Source: CAZVWJ01 sp964631325
GTDB lineage: Bacteria > T1Sed10-126
Direction: 5' to 3'
DNA length: 64,000 bases
Assembly (NCBI GenBank): GCA_964631325.1
Contig: CAZVWJ010000008.1
Location: 23,371-87,370 of the forward strand
This document shows, piece after piece, positions 7,813 through 15,999 of this stretch. How positions within the stretch are numbered: the stretch's first letter is position 1; every line of letters begins with the position of its first letter. The translations under genes were made by a program, and so were the position numbers. The notes below the pieces were generated by a model. It searched no databases, was not told the DNA's origin, and worked only from the letters and a program-made list of their open reading frames with translations.

Positions 7813-8226
7813 TTATTGTTGCCCCCGAAGAGTAATCTCAAAACCAAAATTGCTTATTCCCGCTTGCTTGGCTCTGGCAATAATATCAACAAGCCTTTGA
7901 TGGCGCGATCGGGCATCAGCCGAAATCAGGAGAACAGGATTCTTCATTGACTTTTTCATCTGCTTCAGGGCCGGAAGCAAATCTCCACGTTCAAGCCAGC
8001 GCCCCTTCAACCGAATTCGACCGGAAGCGGAGAGAAATAGTCGAACTTCGGTAGCAATCTGGCCATCCGCCGCTCCGGCTTCCGGCAGTTTTACGTCTAA
8101 TTTCTTGGGCACACTACTATAGGTGGCAGTGATTAAGAAAAAAATCAACACCAATAAGACAATATCGACCATTGGTGTAATTTGAGGAAAAAAGTCTTCC
8201 GACTCATCCAACCGTTTTATTTCCAT
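7813..8226 (-). CDS. exbD: ExbD/TolR-family proton-channel protein
   Basis: A 137-aa biopolymer-transport protein, the ExbD/TolR subunit that with ExbB/TolQ uses the proton-motive force. The N-terminus contains the conserved transmembrane segment with the essential aspartate: FFPQITPMVDIVLLVLIFFL (the Asp in MVD is the protonatable residue by family knowledge). It is followed by a periplasmic domain ending GISNFGFEITLRG. Its start codon overlaps the exbB stop (TAATG) and its stop is 2 nt before the TonB-like start, so these are translationally coupled. The length is typical of the family. Confidence 0.92.
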   Translation of the reverse strand: MEIKRLDESEDFFPQITPMVDIVLLVLIFFLITATYSSVPKKLDVKLPEAGAADGQIATEVRLFLSASGRIRLKGRWLERGDLLPALKQMKKSMKNPVLLISADARSRHQRLVDIIARAKQAGISNFGFEITLRGQQ

Positions 8227-8975
8227 TACTGCTCTCCTTCCGGTGCTTCTTGCACCGATTCCTCCGCTTCTGGTTCGATTTCCTCGTCAGGTTCCGAATC
8301 AACAGGTTTTTCGGATTCCGGGACTTCTTCAATAACCACGCTATCAGGGTAGAGAAAAGCCTTCATAACCTCATGGGAAAATTCTTCAAATTCCGCGGCA
8401 AAATTATTAACCCTGTTTCTGAAATAGCTGTGAACAACAAGAAAGGGGATGCCCACCGTCAGTCCCACGGCTGTAGTAATCAAAGCTTGACTTATCCCCT
8501 GTCCTACGACAAGCGGATCGGCCTGGGCACCCAGCGAAACTTCCCCCATTGCCTGGATCATTCCAATTACAGTACCCAGCAAACCAACCAGGGGCGAGAC
8601 CTGGGCAAGCACACCCAGCATCTTTATTCGCTTACTGATGTTGCGCACGTGCATATTGGCCACGGAAGCCATTTCAGAAAGCATCTCTTCCTTTGGAAGC
8701 TCCTGAACTAATTGGGCCGAACTGACAATATCCGTCATGGGCGCAGGAGCATTGTATTTGGCCCTTGAAAGTTGTTGAGATTTCCCCCTCTTAATTGCGA
8801 GAAGCAAATTAACAGCAGCACTCTCATCAAAAACATTTTCCCGTCGCAGTTTAAAAATCTTTTCCAGGATAATTGCCAGCCCCACAATAGAAGCAATCAT
8901 CAGGACATATATTAATAAACCACCCTGGCCGACAAGAGTCTGCCACCCCTGCCAGCTATATTTCAGTAACCACAT
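8226..8975 (-). CDS. exbB: MotA/TolQ/ExbB-family proton-channel protein
   Basis: A 249-aa ExbB/TolQ-type inner-membrane subunit. Three membrane segments are visible: LLIYVLMIASIVGLAIILEK (~20-40), then LAQVSPLVGLLGTVIGMIQA (~125-145) and ALITTAVGLTVGIPFLVVHS (~165-185). The second and third carry the family signatures SPLVGLLGTVIGM and TAVGLTVGIP. The C-terminus is an unusual ~35-residue acidic tail (repeated Glu, Pro and Asp), which standard ExbB lacks. It lies 59 nt downstream of a PorV-like barrel gene and directly coupled to exbD. The acidic tail may mediate docking to partners (inference). Confidence 0.92.
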   Translation of the reverse strand: MWLLKYSWQGWQTLVGQGGLLIYVLMIASIVGLAIILEKIFKLRRENVFDESAAVNLLLAIKRGKSQQLSRAKYNAPAPMTDIVSSAQLVQELPKEEMLSEMASVANMHVRNISKRIKMLGVLAQVSPLVGLLGTVIGMIQAMGEVSLGAQADPLVVGQGISQALITTAVGLTVGIPFLVVHSYFRNRVNNFAAEFEEFSHEVMKAFLYPDSVVIEEVPESEKPVDSEPDEEIEPEAEESVQEAPEGEQ

Positions 8976-9034
8976 AAAATAACTGCCTCCTTAATAATCA
9001 CTATGGATAATAGAACTAATAATATGTATTTAGG

Positions 9035-10003
9035 TCAAAACCGCATTGTTCCCCCTGTCCGCATAATATTTTCTTCTTCTGTCTGGAGGTAGCCAAGCTG
9101 CCAGTAAAAAGTAGGAAATTTAATCCCCAGGTTACCGGTAAAACCACTTTGACCCAAATAAATATCGTGGTAACCAAGGGCAAATCTCAGGTGGGGAGAA
9201 AACAAGTAACGAATCCCCCCTGCCATTCCAAAATCTGACTTTTCTGACTCTCCGGTATCTACTTGATCAGTAGATAATTTTACTGCATCAACCGTAATTC
9301 CAATTCTCTGTTGATATAGATACCACGCAAATCCGGCTCGATACTGCGTGGGAAGCTTATTTTTTGTATCGGCAATTTCAAGTGAACCGTTTAAGTTTTT
9401 CCCTACTGCTCCGAACCAAAAATCGGGACTAAACCGAACCAGAGCCCCCAAATCAAAGCTCCCACCGGTTTCACGCTCACGAAATCCAATTTTACTGGTC
9501 ATCACATTTCCGGTAACTCCCACCGCCACCTGTTCAAAAAACAGTTGACTGTAAGTAACACCAGCTTTGAATTCACTCCCCTGCGGCCGATAAAGCTGAG
9601 TGTCGTAATCAGGCTCTAATTCTCCATAATCCAACCAGGTCATCTGCAGGGAATAAGCACTTCCGCCAAATGTAGGGTGAGCAATTCCCGCGCTTAATAA
9701 ATCCCAATCTTTCCCCCACCGTTGATATTCAATCGTAAACTGATTATTTTGAATTCGACTCAAAGCTGCCGGGTTTGTAAAGCCCCCCTGGGCACCGCGA
9801 GCATCCGCAGCATAAGCCAGTCCAACTCCCATGTTAAACACAGGTGTATTCCATTTTTCCAGATTATTCTGTAGAGCAACTTCCTGGGGAGTCATCTCAG
9901 AAAAAACACGGGGAGGGCAAATTAAATTGAACCCGCTCAGAACGAGAACAATAATCCCTGTAAGAAAAAAAACGCCTTTATCCAGCCCTGATTCCTGGTT
10001 CAT
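9035..10003 (-). CDS. PorV/UPF0164-family outer-membrane beta-barrel protein
   Basis: A 322-aa predicted outer-membrane barrel. A signal peptide (hydrophobic segment ~11-33) precedes MGVGLAYAADARGAQGGFTNPAALSRIQ, the signature opening of the PorV/PorQ/UPF0164 family (a Gly/Ala turn, then NPA-a-L). The rest alternates aromatic beta-strands and ends in TGGTMRF, a C-terminal Phe typical of barrels. Relatives include the type IX secretion shuttle PorV, but also many barrels in organisms without that system, so the specific role is unknown. It lies 30 nt downstream of a longer paralogue and upstream of exbB, in an apparent operon. Confidence 0.82.
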   Translation of the reverse strand: MNQESGLDKGVFFLTGIIVLVLSGFNLICPPRVFSEMTPQEVALQNNLEKWNTPVFNMGVGLAYAADARGAQGGFTNPAALSRIQNNQFTIEYQRWGKDWDLLSAGIAHPTFGGSAYSLQMTWLDYGELEPDYDTQLYRPQGSEFKAGVTYSQLFFEQVAVGVTGNVMTSKIGFRERETGGSFDLGALVRFSPDFWFGAVGKNLNGSLEIADTKNKLPTQYRAGFAWYLYQQRIGITVDAVKLSTDQVDTGESEKSDFGMAGGIRYLFSPHLRFALGYHDIYLGQSGFTGNLGIKFPTFYWQLGYLQTEEENIMRTGGTMRF

Positions 10004-10033
10004 AACTATACCCTGTCAATTAAAGTAAATAAT

Positions 10034-11293
10034 TTATTTTTGTTCAGTAGCCTTTTCAAGATATTTCTTTGCTTTTTTCAATTTTCCTAATTGATAATAA
10101 GCTACTCCCAGATGCCTGTATATACCGGGCTGCATTGATTTAACCTTTAAACTCTTTTCCCACAGTTGAATAGCTTTTTTATATTCTCCGGCCTGAAAGT
10201 GAATCTCAGCCTGCTGGTTCCAGTATTCCACCATACTGTTCTGCAGCGGCTCTTCCCTGGGGACAAGTTGCTGAAGTTCTTTTTCCAGCCCTTTCTTAAA
10301 TTCCTCTTTTTGTTTCTCGCGGGGGCTGATTTGCGGTCGCGTTCTGTAGGGCTTCGGCTCAGCTCTATCCCCCAGGGCCAGCGAGAGTGAAAATACGTGC
10401 AAAGTATCAAGGTGTTCGCGCCGCGACATACTATAATCCAGCGCAAAGGCCCCGTAATTAACTCCCAAACCCGCATGCACCTTGCCGCCGCTGCTATAAT
10501 CCTGGGAAGTTAAATACCCCGCTCTTAAATCAAGAAAGCTTAACGGATGATACTCCGTCCCCAGGGCAAAAGAAATTATGTTTTCAGGTTGATAGTAAAT
10601 GACATCATTAGAAACTATCCACCGCCGCCCAAACGGGTGAAATTCATACGCCCAACCGGACCGGATGGTCAGAGGTAGCGGATCGCCGGCCTCAATAAAA
10701 GTAATTTCCGGGCCTGCATGTTGAAGCGAAGCTCCTAACTGAAGAGGAGTCCGGGGCGAAACGTAATGAATCCCCAGGTCCAGGGCATAGGAGCTTGCTT
10801 TATAGCTTGCCAGCTTTTCCTGGATGTATTTCCCCCCGAACCCGTAGGACATACCCGTCTGTCCTCCGTAAGCATAATAAACTCCCAGCGAACCGCTGTA
10901 GTTGGTAAATTCCGCCCCGTCACTCCGTTCTGTGCGAAAATAATCCGTAGTATGCAAATAACGACTGGAAAGGCCGAAAGTCTGATAGGGACTAAGTGGC
11001 AAACCCAGGCTGATGAATTCATTATTAACATCGAAGATCTGGGTCTGGTGAGTGGCGCTCAGGGTAGTTGCCCCCAACCGGCTGATCCCGGCCGGATTCC
11101 AGTACATTCCAAAGCCCCGCCCGGAAAGAGCCGTATAAGCCCCGCCCATCGCCACCGCCCGAGGACCGGCTTTTATTCGGAGAAAGGTTGCCCCCGTAGT
11201 ACCGGCTCCCCCGCTATATACTTTTCCCCTGGAGAATATAGACAATAGAAATAACAAAAATAATAGCCGAGAAATTTTTATAATTTTTTTCAC
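10034..11293 (-). CDS. PorV/UPF0164-family barrel with C-terminal TPR segment
   Basis: A 419-aa protein starting with a signal peptide and GTTGATFLRIKAGPRAVAMG followed by GGAYTALSGRGFGMYWNPAG, the canonical PorV/UPF0164 opening. About 290 residues of beta-barrel follow (ending near LDTLHVFSLSLALGDR), then a charged linker. The C-terminus carries two TPR-like helix pairs: YWNQQAEIHFQAGEYKKAIQ and YRHLGVAYYQLGKLKKAKKY. A barrel carrying a soluble TPR could recruit periplasmic partners; the 903-aa TPR protein of the same operon is an obvious candidate neighbour (inference). It is the first gene of the operon, and 374 nt of non-coding DNA lies upstream. Confidence 0.82.
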   Translation of the reverse strand: MKKIIKISRLLFLLFLLSIFSRGKVYSGGAGTTGATFLRIKAGPRAVAMGGAYTALSGRGFGMYWNPAGISRLGATTLSATHQTQIFDVNNEFISLGLPLSPYQTFGLSSRYLHTTDYFRTERSDGAEFTNYSGSLGVYYAYGGQTGMSYGFGGKYIQEKLASYKASSYALDLGIHYVSPRTPLQLGASLQHAGPEITFIEAGDPLPLTIRSGWAYEFHPFGRRWIVSNDVIYYQPENIISFALGTEYHPLSFLDLRAGYLTSQDYSSGGKVHAGLGVNYGAFALDYSMSRREHLDTLHVFSLSLALGDRAEPKPYRTRPQISPREKQKEEFKKGLEKELQQLVPREEPLQNSMVEYWNQQAEIHFQAGEYKKAIQLWEKSLKVKSMQPGIYRHLGVAYYQLGKLKKAKKYLEKATEQK

Positions 11294-11667
11294 TTTTATA
11301 CTCCTGCTGTCATTTTGAACCAGAAATTTGCAATATTTTCCACAAAAGGCCTCTTATCTAATCTTCGGTATTTAATTGGTAAACATTTAATTTTCTATTA
11401 AACTATTTCTTGATTTCGTTAAAATTATCTGCCATCGGTACACAAGTGCGCCTGTTTTTAGTGCAAAAACTGTACCAATATAATTAATTATCGTTCAGGA
11501 GTAATCAATCAGCCCAAATTAAACCGGAGGAAAGGATATTAACACCGTTATTTTTTAAAAATTGGTGTTTACGAGGGAACGGAGAGGAAGGAGAATAAAT
11601 TAAAAAATACTCAATTTATAACTTTGCCGGGTAATTTTTACCCAACTGTAGGCCGATCATTAAGCAA
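11294..11667. other. Intergenic region with nested inverted repeats
   Basis: No gene is seen. Probable promoter region for the barrel/ExbBD operon on the minus strand. GGTACA (11437-11442) and TGTACC (11471-11476) enclose a second hairpin, GTTTTT (11454-11459)/AAAAAC (11465-11470) with loop AGTGC, so the two stems would stack on the right side with an 11-nt bulge on the left. A further AACACC..GGTGTT inverted repeat lies at about 11541-11569. No convincing -10/-35 pair was identified. Confidence 0.4.
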
Positions 11668-13701
11668 TTATTTAACCAGAGTTATTTTTCCTCGTTTGAC
11701 GCCATATTTAGATTCCACCACGTATATGTACGTGCCACTGGCCACGCGCGAGCCCTCGTCATTTTTACCCCACCAGCGGGCAATGTTACCGGTTTCGTTG
11801 TAGTGAACCCCACGGCCGATTGTTAATTTTCGAATAAGCTGGCCCTTGACGTTGTAGAGATAAATTTTCATAGACTTATCCGCCGGTAATTTTTGAAAGA
11901 TAAACGGTCTACCGCTCAGTGGCTTGTACGGATTAGGCCACGTGCGCACGTACTCAACACTTTCTCGGTATTTGGTTATCGGCAGCCAGATACAGGTATC
12001 GGAATAAACACGAGTATCCCCGTCAACCGTGTAGCGAATAGTGATAATTGACTTTGGATCAACGGAAATCAACTTTAAGTCTAAGCCTTCGTGGTAATGA
12101 CTTGTTCCCTGGGTAAAGCCAAATTTGCCGCGGAAAATCAAATTATTCGAATCCGGTTCACCATTCCGGTTCACCTCGCTGAAATTAATGGTAATCCATT
12201 CCTCCATTCGGCGAACATCAGAACTGATCGACCAGGAAAATTCATCAACCCGGGTATCCGAAACATTTTTCTTCCAATCTGAAATTTCAACCACGGCTGT
12301 ATCATTCAATCCAGTGAACGTATCCCCGAGAATATCCACTACCTCCCGTTTTACAAGAATCGTGTCGTAGGTCGGGGTTGTTATATTTCCGGCCAGGTCA
12401 GTAAACTTAGCCCATACGGCTCCAACACCTTTCGAATTCAATTTATCTAGTACCCACCCGGTGTCGGCCATTAATCCGTCTTGGTTAACCGAACGCTCCA
12501 CGGTATCCGCAAAAACAGAACCATCGGCTAATGTTACCGCATAATTCCGTGGATCGCTGGCAGAGGATGACAAATTCACGGGAAGTGTCGGGGTAGTTTC
12601 CGCATCGTCTTCAATCAATATTTGATGATCAGCGGGTGGAGTAAAGTCAGCAACTATGGAATCGGTGAACGTATCACTGTATTGGCCGTCATCATAGCGG
12701 TATCTTGCCTTAAATATATGGATCCCGTCTTCCTCCGATATATACCACTCACTGTCACTACTATACTCCTCCCAGCCCGGCTGGGTAACATCACTATCCG
12801 GTTCAATATAGGTAATGCTCATAGCATCGGTATTGGAGAGCGTTTTCATGTGGAGCATCACCGAAGTGTCATTAACCAGGGCCTGGGTGTCAGTGAGAAC
12901 ACCGTCAGGTAAAGTCTCCGGCGCCGGGTCAAACACGTCAATACTGCTGGTGTCATGCTTAACCCTGAGGAATGCGGTATCCCGTCCTTTTTCCGGATCT
13001 TCACCGCGCTCTGAGGTGGCTTCAACCGCCAGGGTATCCTGCCGGGCCTGTTCTTCCGCCTCATCCATCTCCGGAATTCGCACAAACAACAACAGGGGAA
13101 CGGAGTCCTGGACTGCCAGATTAGTTATTTGCACTCTTGTATCGTTCTTTTCATCTGGATCAAGGACCCCGTCAGCATTAACATCGAAATAAACAGCGGT
13201 GTCCCAGTTTGTGTTTTCTTCCTCAAATATTCCGGCCAGTGAAAACGTATCGGGGCCATTGCCTTTATTGATCAAATTCACGGCCAGAATAGCAGTGTCC
13301 CCGTCCGGAATATACCGAACCGGCCCGGTGTCGGGGGAGAAGAGTACCTGCGAAAGATGGGTAACTTTAAAATCAGCGGTATCACTGTAACTATAGCTGG
13401 TGTCCTGGCCGTCCTTATTGCGGTAACGCAGAGAAAGTTCACCGGATCTCCGGGGGAAAGTATCTGGTTTCAAACCATTTATCACGGGAGAATCTTCACG
13501 GCTGTCCCATTCCCTGAGGCTATCAGCGGCAAAAACTACCCGGGGAATTATCAGAATGGATAGAATAAGAATTAACCCGGTACTCAGTATGTCCCACCAA
13601 CCGTAACCGAACATTCTTCGGCCACATTGACACAGTTCTCCCCTGCTGTGGGAAACACTTCTTTTCAGAAGCGACCAAACAGCCGAGAAGAGTTTATTCA
13701 T
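11668..13701 (-). CDS. Secreted Asp-Thr-rich protein with FlgD-like/T9SS-like C-terminal domain
   Basis: A 677-aa surface or secreted protein. A membrane/signal segment (ILSTGLILILSILIIPRVVFA) lies ~40 residues in. The opening after it (GELSLRYRNKDGQDTSYSYS) resembles the three DUF11 paralogues further along the window. Around residue ~175, YFDVNADGVLDPDEKND is an EF-hand-like DxNxDGxxDxxE calcium loop. Central beta-sandwich modules follow. The C-terminal ~90 residues (RTWPNPYKPLSGRPF ... YLYNVKGQLIRKL ... ASGTYIYVVES ... GKITLVK) match the FlgD Ig-like domain seen at the C-termini of secreted proteins in FCB bacteria. The frame is open to 13722, but AAGGGA 7 nt before the ATG at 13701 favours that start. 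The start overlaps the end of a 95-aa ORF. Confidence 0.8.
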   Translation of the reverse strand: MNKLFSAVWSLLKRSVSHSRGELCQCGRRMFGYGWWDILSTGLILILSILIIPRVVFAADSLREWDSREDSPVINGLKPDTFPRRSGELSLRYRNKDGQDTSYSYSDTADFKVTHLSQVLFSPDTGPVRYIPDGDTAILAVNLINKGNGPDTFSLAGIFEEENTNWDTAVYFDVNADGVLDPDEKNDTRVQITNLAVQDSVPLLLFVRIPEMDEAEEQARQDTLAVEATSERGEDPEKGRDTAFLRVKHDTSSIDVFDPAPETLPDGVLTDTQALVNDTSVMLHMKTLSNTDAMSITYIEPDSDVTQPGWEEYSSDSEWYISEEDGIHIFKARYRYDDGQYSDTFTDSIVADFTPPADHQILIEDDAETTPTLPVNLSSSASDPRNYAVTLADGSVFADTVERSVNQDGLMADTGWVLDKLNSKGVGAVWAKFTDLAGNITTPTYDTILVKREVVDILGDTFTGLNDTAVVEISDWKKNVSDTRVDEFSWSISSDVRRMEEWITINFSEVNRNGEPDSNNLIFRGKFGFTQGTSHYHEGLDLKLISVDPKSIITIRYTVDGDTRVYSDTCIWLPITKYRESVEYVRTWPNPYKPLSGRPFIFQKLPADKSMKIYLYNVKGQLIRKLTIGRGVHYNETGNIARWWGKNDEGSRVASGTYIYVVESKYGVKRGKITLVK

Positions 13702-13981
13702 ACAAATTTCCCTTTCTCTCAAATTTCATTAGAACTTCGTCTATTAACCACGTTGCGGACCGGACAAAATTCATAGGCCAAGATTTCAGTTGATTAGCCG
13801 TTGTTATAAGAACCACAGTTTTCAGGCCAAGGAAGCGTAAACCTTTTGATAACAAACCGGCAACCAGGTATACGGGACTATTCTTTACGGTCCCCGCACT
13901 CACATTATTCAGAAGGTTGTTGCCGAGACTTTTCACCTGTTGGACAGTCGACAACGAAATATTACGGTTGCGGTTTTTCAT
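13694..13981 (-). CDS. Small unknown protein coupled to the downstream secreted protein
   Basis: A 95-aa ORF with a plausible Shine-Dalgarno (AAGGAGCG, ~8 nt before the ATG). Its stop codon overlaps the start region of the next gene (ATGAATAA), the usual arrangement of translational coupling. The protein is basic with two moderately hydrophobic stretches (VYLVAGLLSKGLRFLGLKTVVLITTA). I do not recognise the family. It could be a membrane-associated accessory of the downstream secreted protein or a spurious frame; the coupling geometry is the main support. Confidence 0.45.
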   Translation of the reverse strand: MKNRNRNISLSTVQQVKSLGNNLLNNVSAGTVKNSPVYLVAGLLSKGLRFLGLKTVVLITTANQLKSWPMNFVRSATWLIDEVLMKFERKGNLYE

Positions 13982-14319
13982 CCGGGTTACGCTCCTTTTC
14001 CGAAATCACGATAAACTCATCCCCCGCATTTAACTGTTCCTCCGCCCCTTAGCAAGAGCTCAAAGAACAACTGGCTAACTCTACTTCGCCACTTACTCAC
14101 AACGAAAGCTCTCCTTTCGAATCACTCGAAAATCACTCAGTCTAAACCACCTGTTAACAAACTCATACTAAAAGCCGCCAGACATTCATTACTTCGCTGT
14201 TCTACCATCACACCGGCTCTCCTTTGCCTGCGTCAGGATATACTCATCCTCCGAACTCTCCGGACTCAGATGGTTCTCTCATCTTATCGTTCCTTCACTC
14301 TCATTCATCCCTGCCACTC
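13982..14319. other. Intergenic region, no clear feature
   Basis: 338 nt between a DUF11-type gene and the small 95-aa ORF. There is no credible coding frame and none of the heptamer arrays found in the other spacers of this island. Pyrimidine-rich blocks (CTCTCC, CTTTC) are frequent on the plus strand, but I assign no function. Confidence 0.4.
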
Positions 14320-15447
14320 CTAATCAATCGTTACTTTGAACTCGGCGTAAACTTCCTCGGTCGTGTTCCCCTGCGGACCAACCGTGTCCCAGGTCCACTT
14401 GATTCTCTCGGCGTTCTCATTGTCAGCACCATTAAAGGAACCCGATTGGTCATCGTCATACTCAATCGTCACCGTACCGTTGCCACTTGGCGTTGTGTCA
14501 GTAGCAGAATTCGCCACATACGTCGTGTTCGTCGGCATCGCGTCCATCAGCTCCACGTTCGTCGCCGTATCCGCTCCGCTGTTCCAGATGTGGATCGTAT
14601 ACAGCACCGTGTCGCCGGGACGAAATCCGTTCTGGGCCTGCAGAGACTCGAGACTTTTATCTATGTTCAACTTCGGTCCCGCTATTGAGGTCGTTATCCA
14701 CGCAACCTGCGTGTCCCAGGTATCTTCACCGCTAATTGATCGANNNNNNNNNNNNNNNNNNNNNNNNNNNNNNNNNNNNNNNNNNNNNNNNNNNNNNNNN
14801 NNNNNNNNNNNNNNNNNNNNNNNNNNNNNNNNNNNNNNNNNNNTCGTTATCCGGGTAATGTCCCCGGCTCCACTGTCAAATTGCGTCGCGTCGCTGTCTC
14901 CGGCCGCAACAAACAGCTCCAGCACAAACGTATCGTCGGAGCTGGCTGTTGTCCCATTAATAAAATGCTCAATCGTGTACGGAATCGGCGCATCGTTGTT
15001 CGATAGATTATGCAAATTAAACGCATACACCGCCGTGTCTCCCGACGTTAACTGCACAGTGTAGCTGTCCTCGTTTCCGTCTCCATTCACTCCGTCACCA
15101 CTTAAAGTCGCTCCGGACTTGTTCGTGTGAAGCTCGTAAGTAAACGAATCACTCGGGGGAGCCTGGGTTGCAAGCTCGTTCATGTCATATCCGGTGTCCA
15201 CCTCATTCGTGGCGTTACCGGGATCAGAATCGGCCCAGTTCGTATCTCCACCGGACTCGTTTGTCCAGCGCACCGACATCTCTCCGTCTGCAGACGGAAA
15301 CGTGTCCCCCGCCGCTGGCGCTATCGCGTTCTCTATCTGCGTTCCCCCGGTCGTTCCTACGGCCCGCACTGCCGCCGGACTGCCCAGCGCTATCACTGCG
15401 CCAACCAGCATTACTGCTAAAATTCTTGTTCCTTTCTGTAAGTTCAT
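14320..15447 (-). CDS. Secreted DUF11-domain protein, paralogue 1 (interrupted by assembly gap)
   Basis: Surface or secreted protein ending in a DUF11 module, an Ig-like repeat common in bacterial surface proteins. It has a signal peptide (ILAVMLVGAVIALGSPAAVRA) and a paralogue-specific N-terminus (GGTQIENAIA ... GEMSVRWTNESGGDTN). The C-terminal DUF11 (RPGDTVLYTIHIWNSGADTATNVEL ... FKVTID) is the very end of the protein. The scaffold gap at 14744-14843 falls between GDITRIT and RSISGEDTWDT. In paralogue 2 the corresponding segment is about 62 residues, so the true gap is probably ~180-190 nt and the 375-aa length is not real. RBS AGGAGG lies in a leader shared with paralogue 3. Confidence 0.75.
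   Translation of the reverse strand: MNLQKGTRILAVMLVGAVIALGSPAAVRAVGTTGGTQIENAIAPAAGDTFPSADGEMSVRWTNESGGDTNWADSDPGNATNEVDTGYDMNELATQAPPSDSFTYELHTNKSGATLSGDGVNGDGNEDSYTVQLTSGDTAVYAFNLHNLSNNDAPIPYTIEHFINGTTASSDDTFVLELFVAAGDSDATQFDSGAGDITRITXXXXXXXXXXXXXXXXXXXXXXXXXXXXXXXXXXRSISGEDTWDTQVAWITTSIAGPKLNIDKSLESLQAQNGFRPGDTVLYTIHIWNSGADTATNVELMDAMPTNTTYVANSATDTTPSGNGTVTIEYDDDQSGSFNGADNENAERIKWTWDTVGPQGNTTEEVYAEFKVTID
14744..14843. other. Assembly gap (100 N)
   Basis: Exactly 100 consecutive N, the conventional placeholder for a gap of unknown size between contigs. Coding sequence of the same paralogue flanks it on both sides, so the contigs are probably joined correctly although the gap length is arbitrary. 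Confidence 0.98.
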
Positions 15448-15654
15448 CTCGACAACAACCTCCTGAATAATGTGAGTGTTAACTGACTTCTTCCTGCTTC
15501 GTGCTTAACTTACTTCGCTTCCCTTCACCCCGACGCGCTTTCCTCACGCTTGCTTAACTCAAGCCGGCTAAACTCAACTTATAGCCTCTATCTCCTCCTT
15601 TCAATTCCGTGGCTGAATTCAAAATCATTTCAATAACCTCTTAATTAGCTCGCT

Positions 15655-15970
15655 GATTAACGCAGATGAACTCAGATTCTTTTCTCCTCTCTCCACGCTC
15701 ATCTGCCTTAACCTGCAAGCCAACTTCGGTGTTACGTGTTCCGGGTTTTCGCCTCTTCGTGGTTTTCGGTTCCCTTTGCGTCTTTGCGCCTTTGCGTTAA
15801 CATCGATGTTCTGTGTTTCGGGTTCCGCTTTCCCGCCTCTTCGCCTCCTCGCCTCTTCGTGGTTTTCGGTTCCCTTTGCGTCTTTGCGCCTTTGCGTTAC
15901 GCCTGCGGTGTTCCGTGTTCCGCGTTCCGTGTTCCGTGTTCCGTGTTTTTACGAAGTTACTCATGCTCCC
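15655..15970. repeat. Heptamer-type repeat array 1
   Basis: Spacer between DUF11 paralogues 1 and 2, made of short blocks with ~7-nt periodicity. They are CGCAGAT-type (GATTAACGCAGATGAACTC), TTTGCG-type (15774-15799 and 15876-15900), GCCTCTTCG-type (CGCCTCTTCGCCTCCTCG near 15836) and GTTCCGT-type (runs of GTGTTCC at about 15908-15950). The composite TTTGCG + GTTTCGGGTTCCGC + GCCTCTTCG + GGTTTTCGGTTCCC occurs nearly twice. Open frames here are by-products of the repeat. Arrays built from the same words occur at 17325-17575, 20065-20180, 38300-38400, 39310-39415 and 63470-63900. Confidence 0.8.
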
Positions 15971-15999
15971 AAGCTCTCCCGCTCTCAGGCTCTGCGTTT

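Noticed and set aside
12091..13563. Several plus-strand frames opposite the 677-aa secreted protein
   Set aside because: Antisense shadows of a gene with biased codon use and a clear FlgD-like domain.
9035..13701. A complete type IX secretion system
   Set aside because: PorV-like barrels and a FlgD/T9SS-like C-terminal domain are present, but none of the core translocon components (SprA, PorU, GldKLMN) is visible here.
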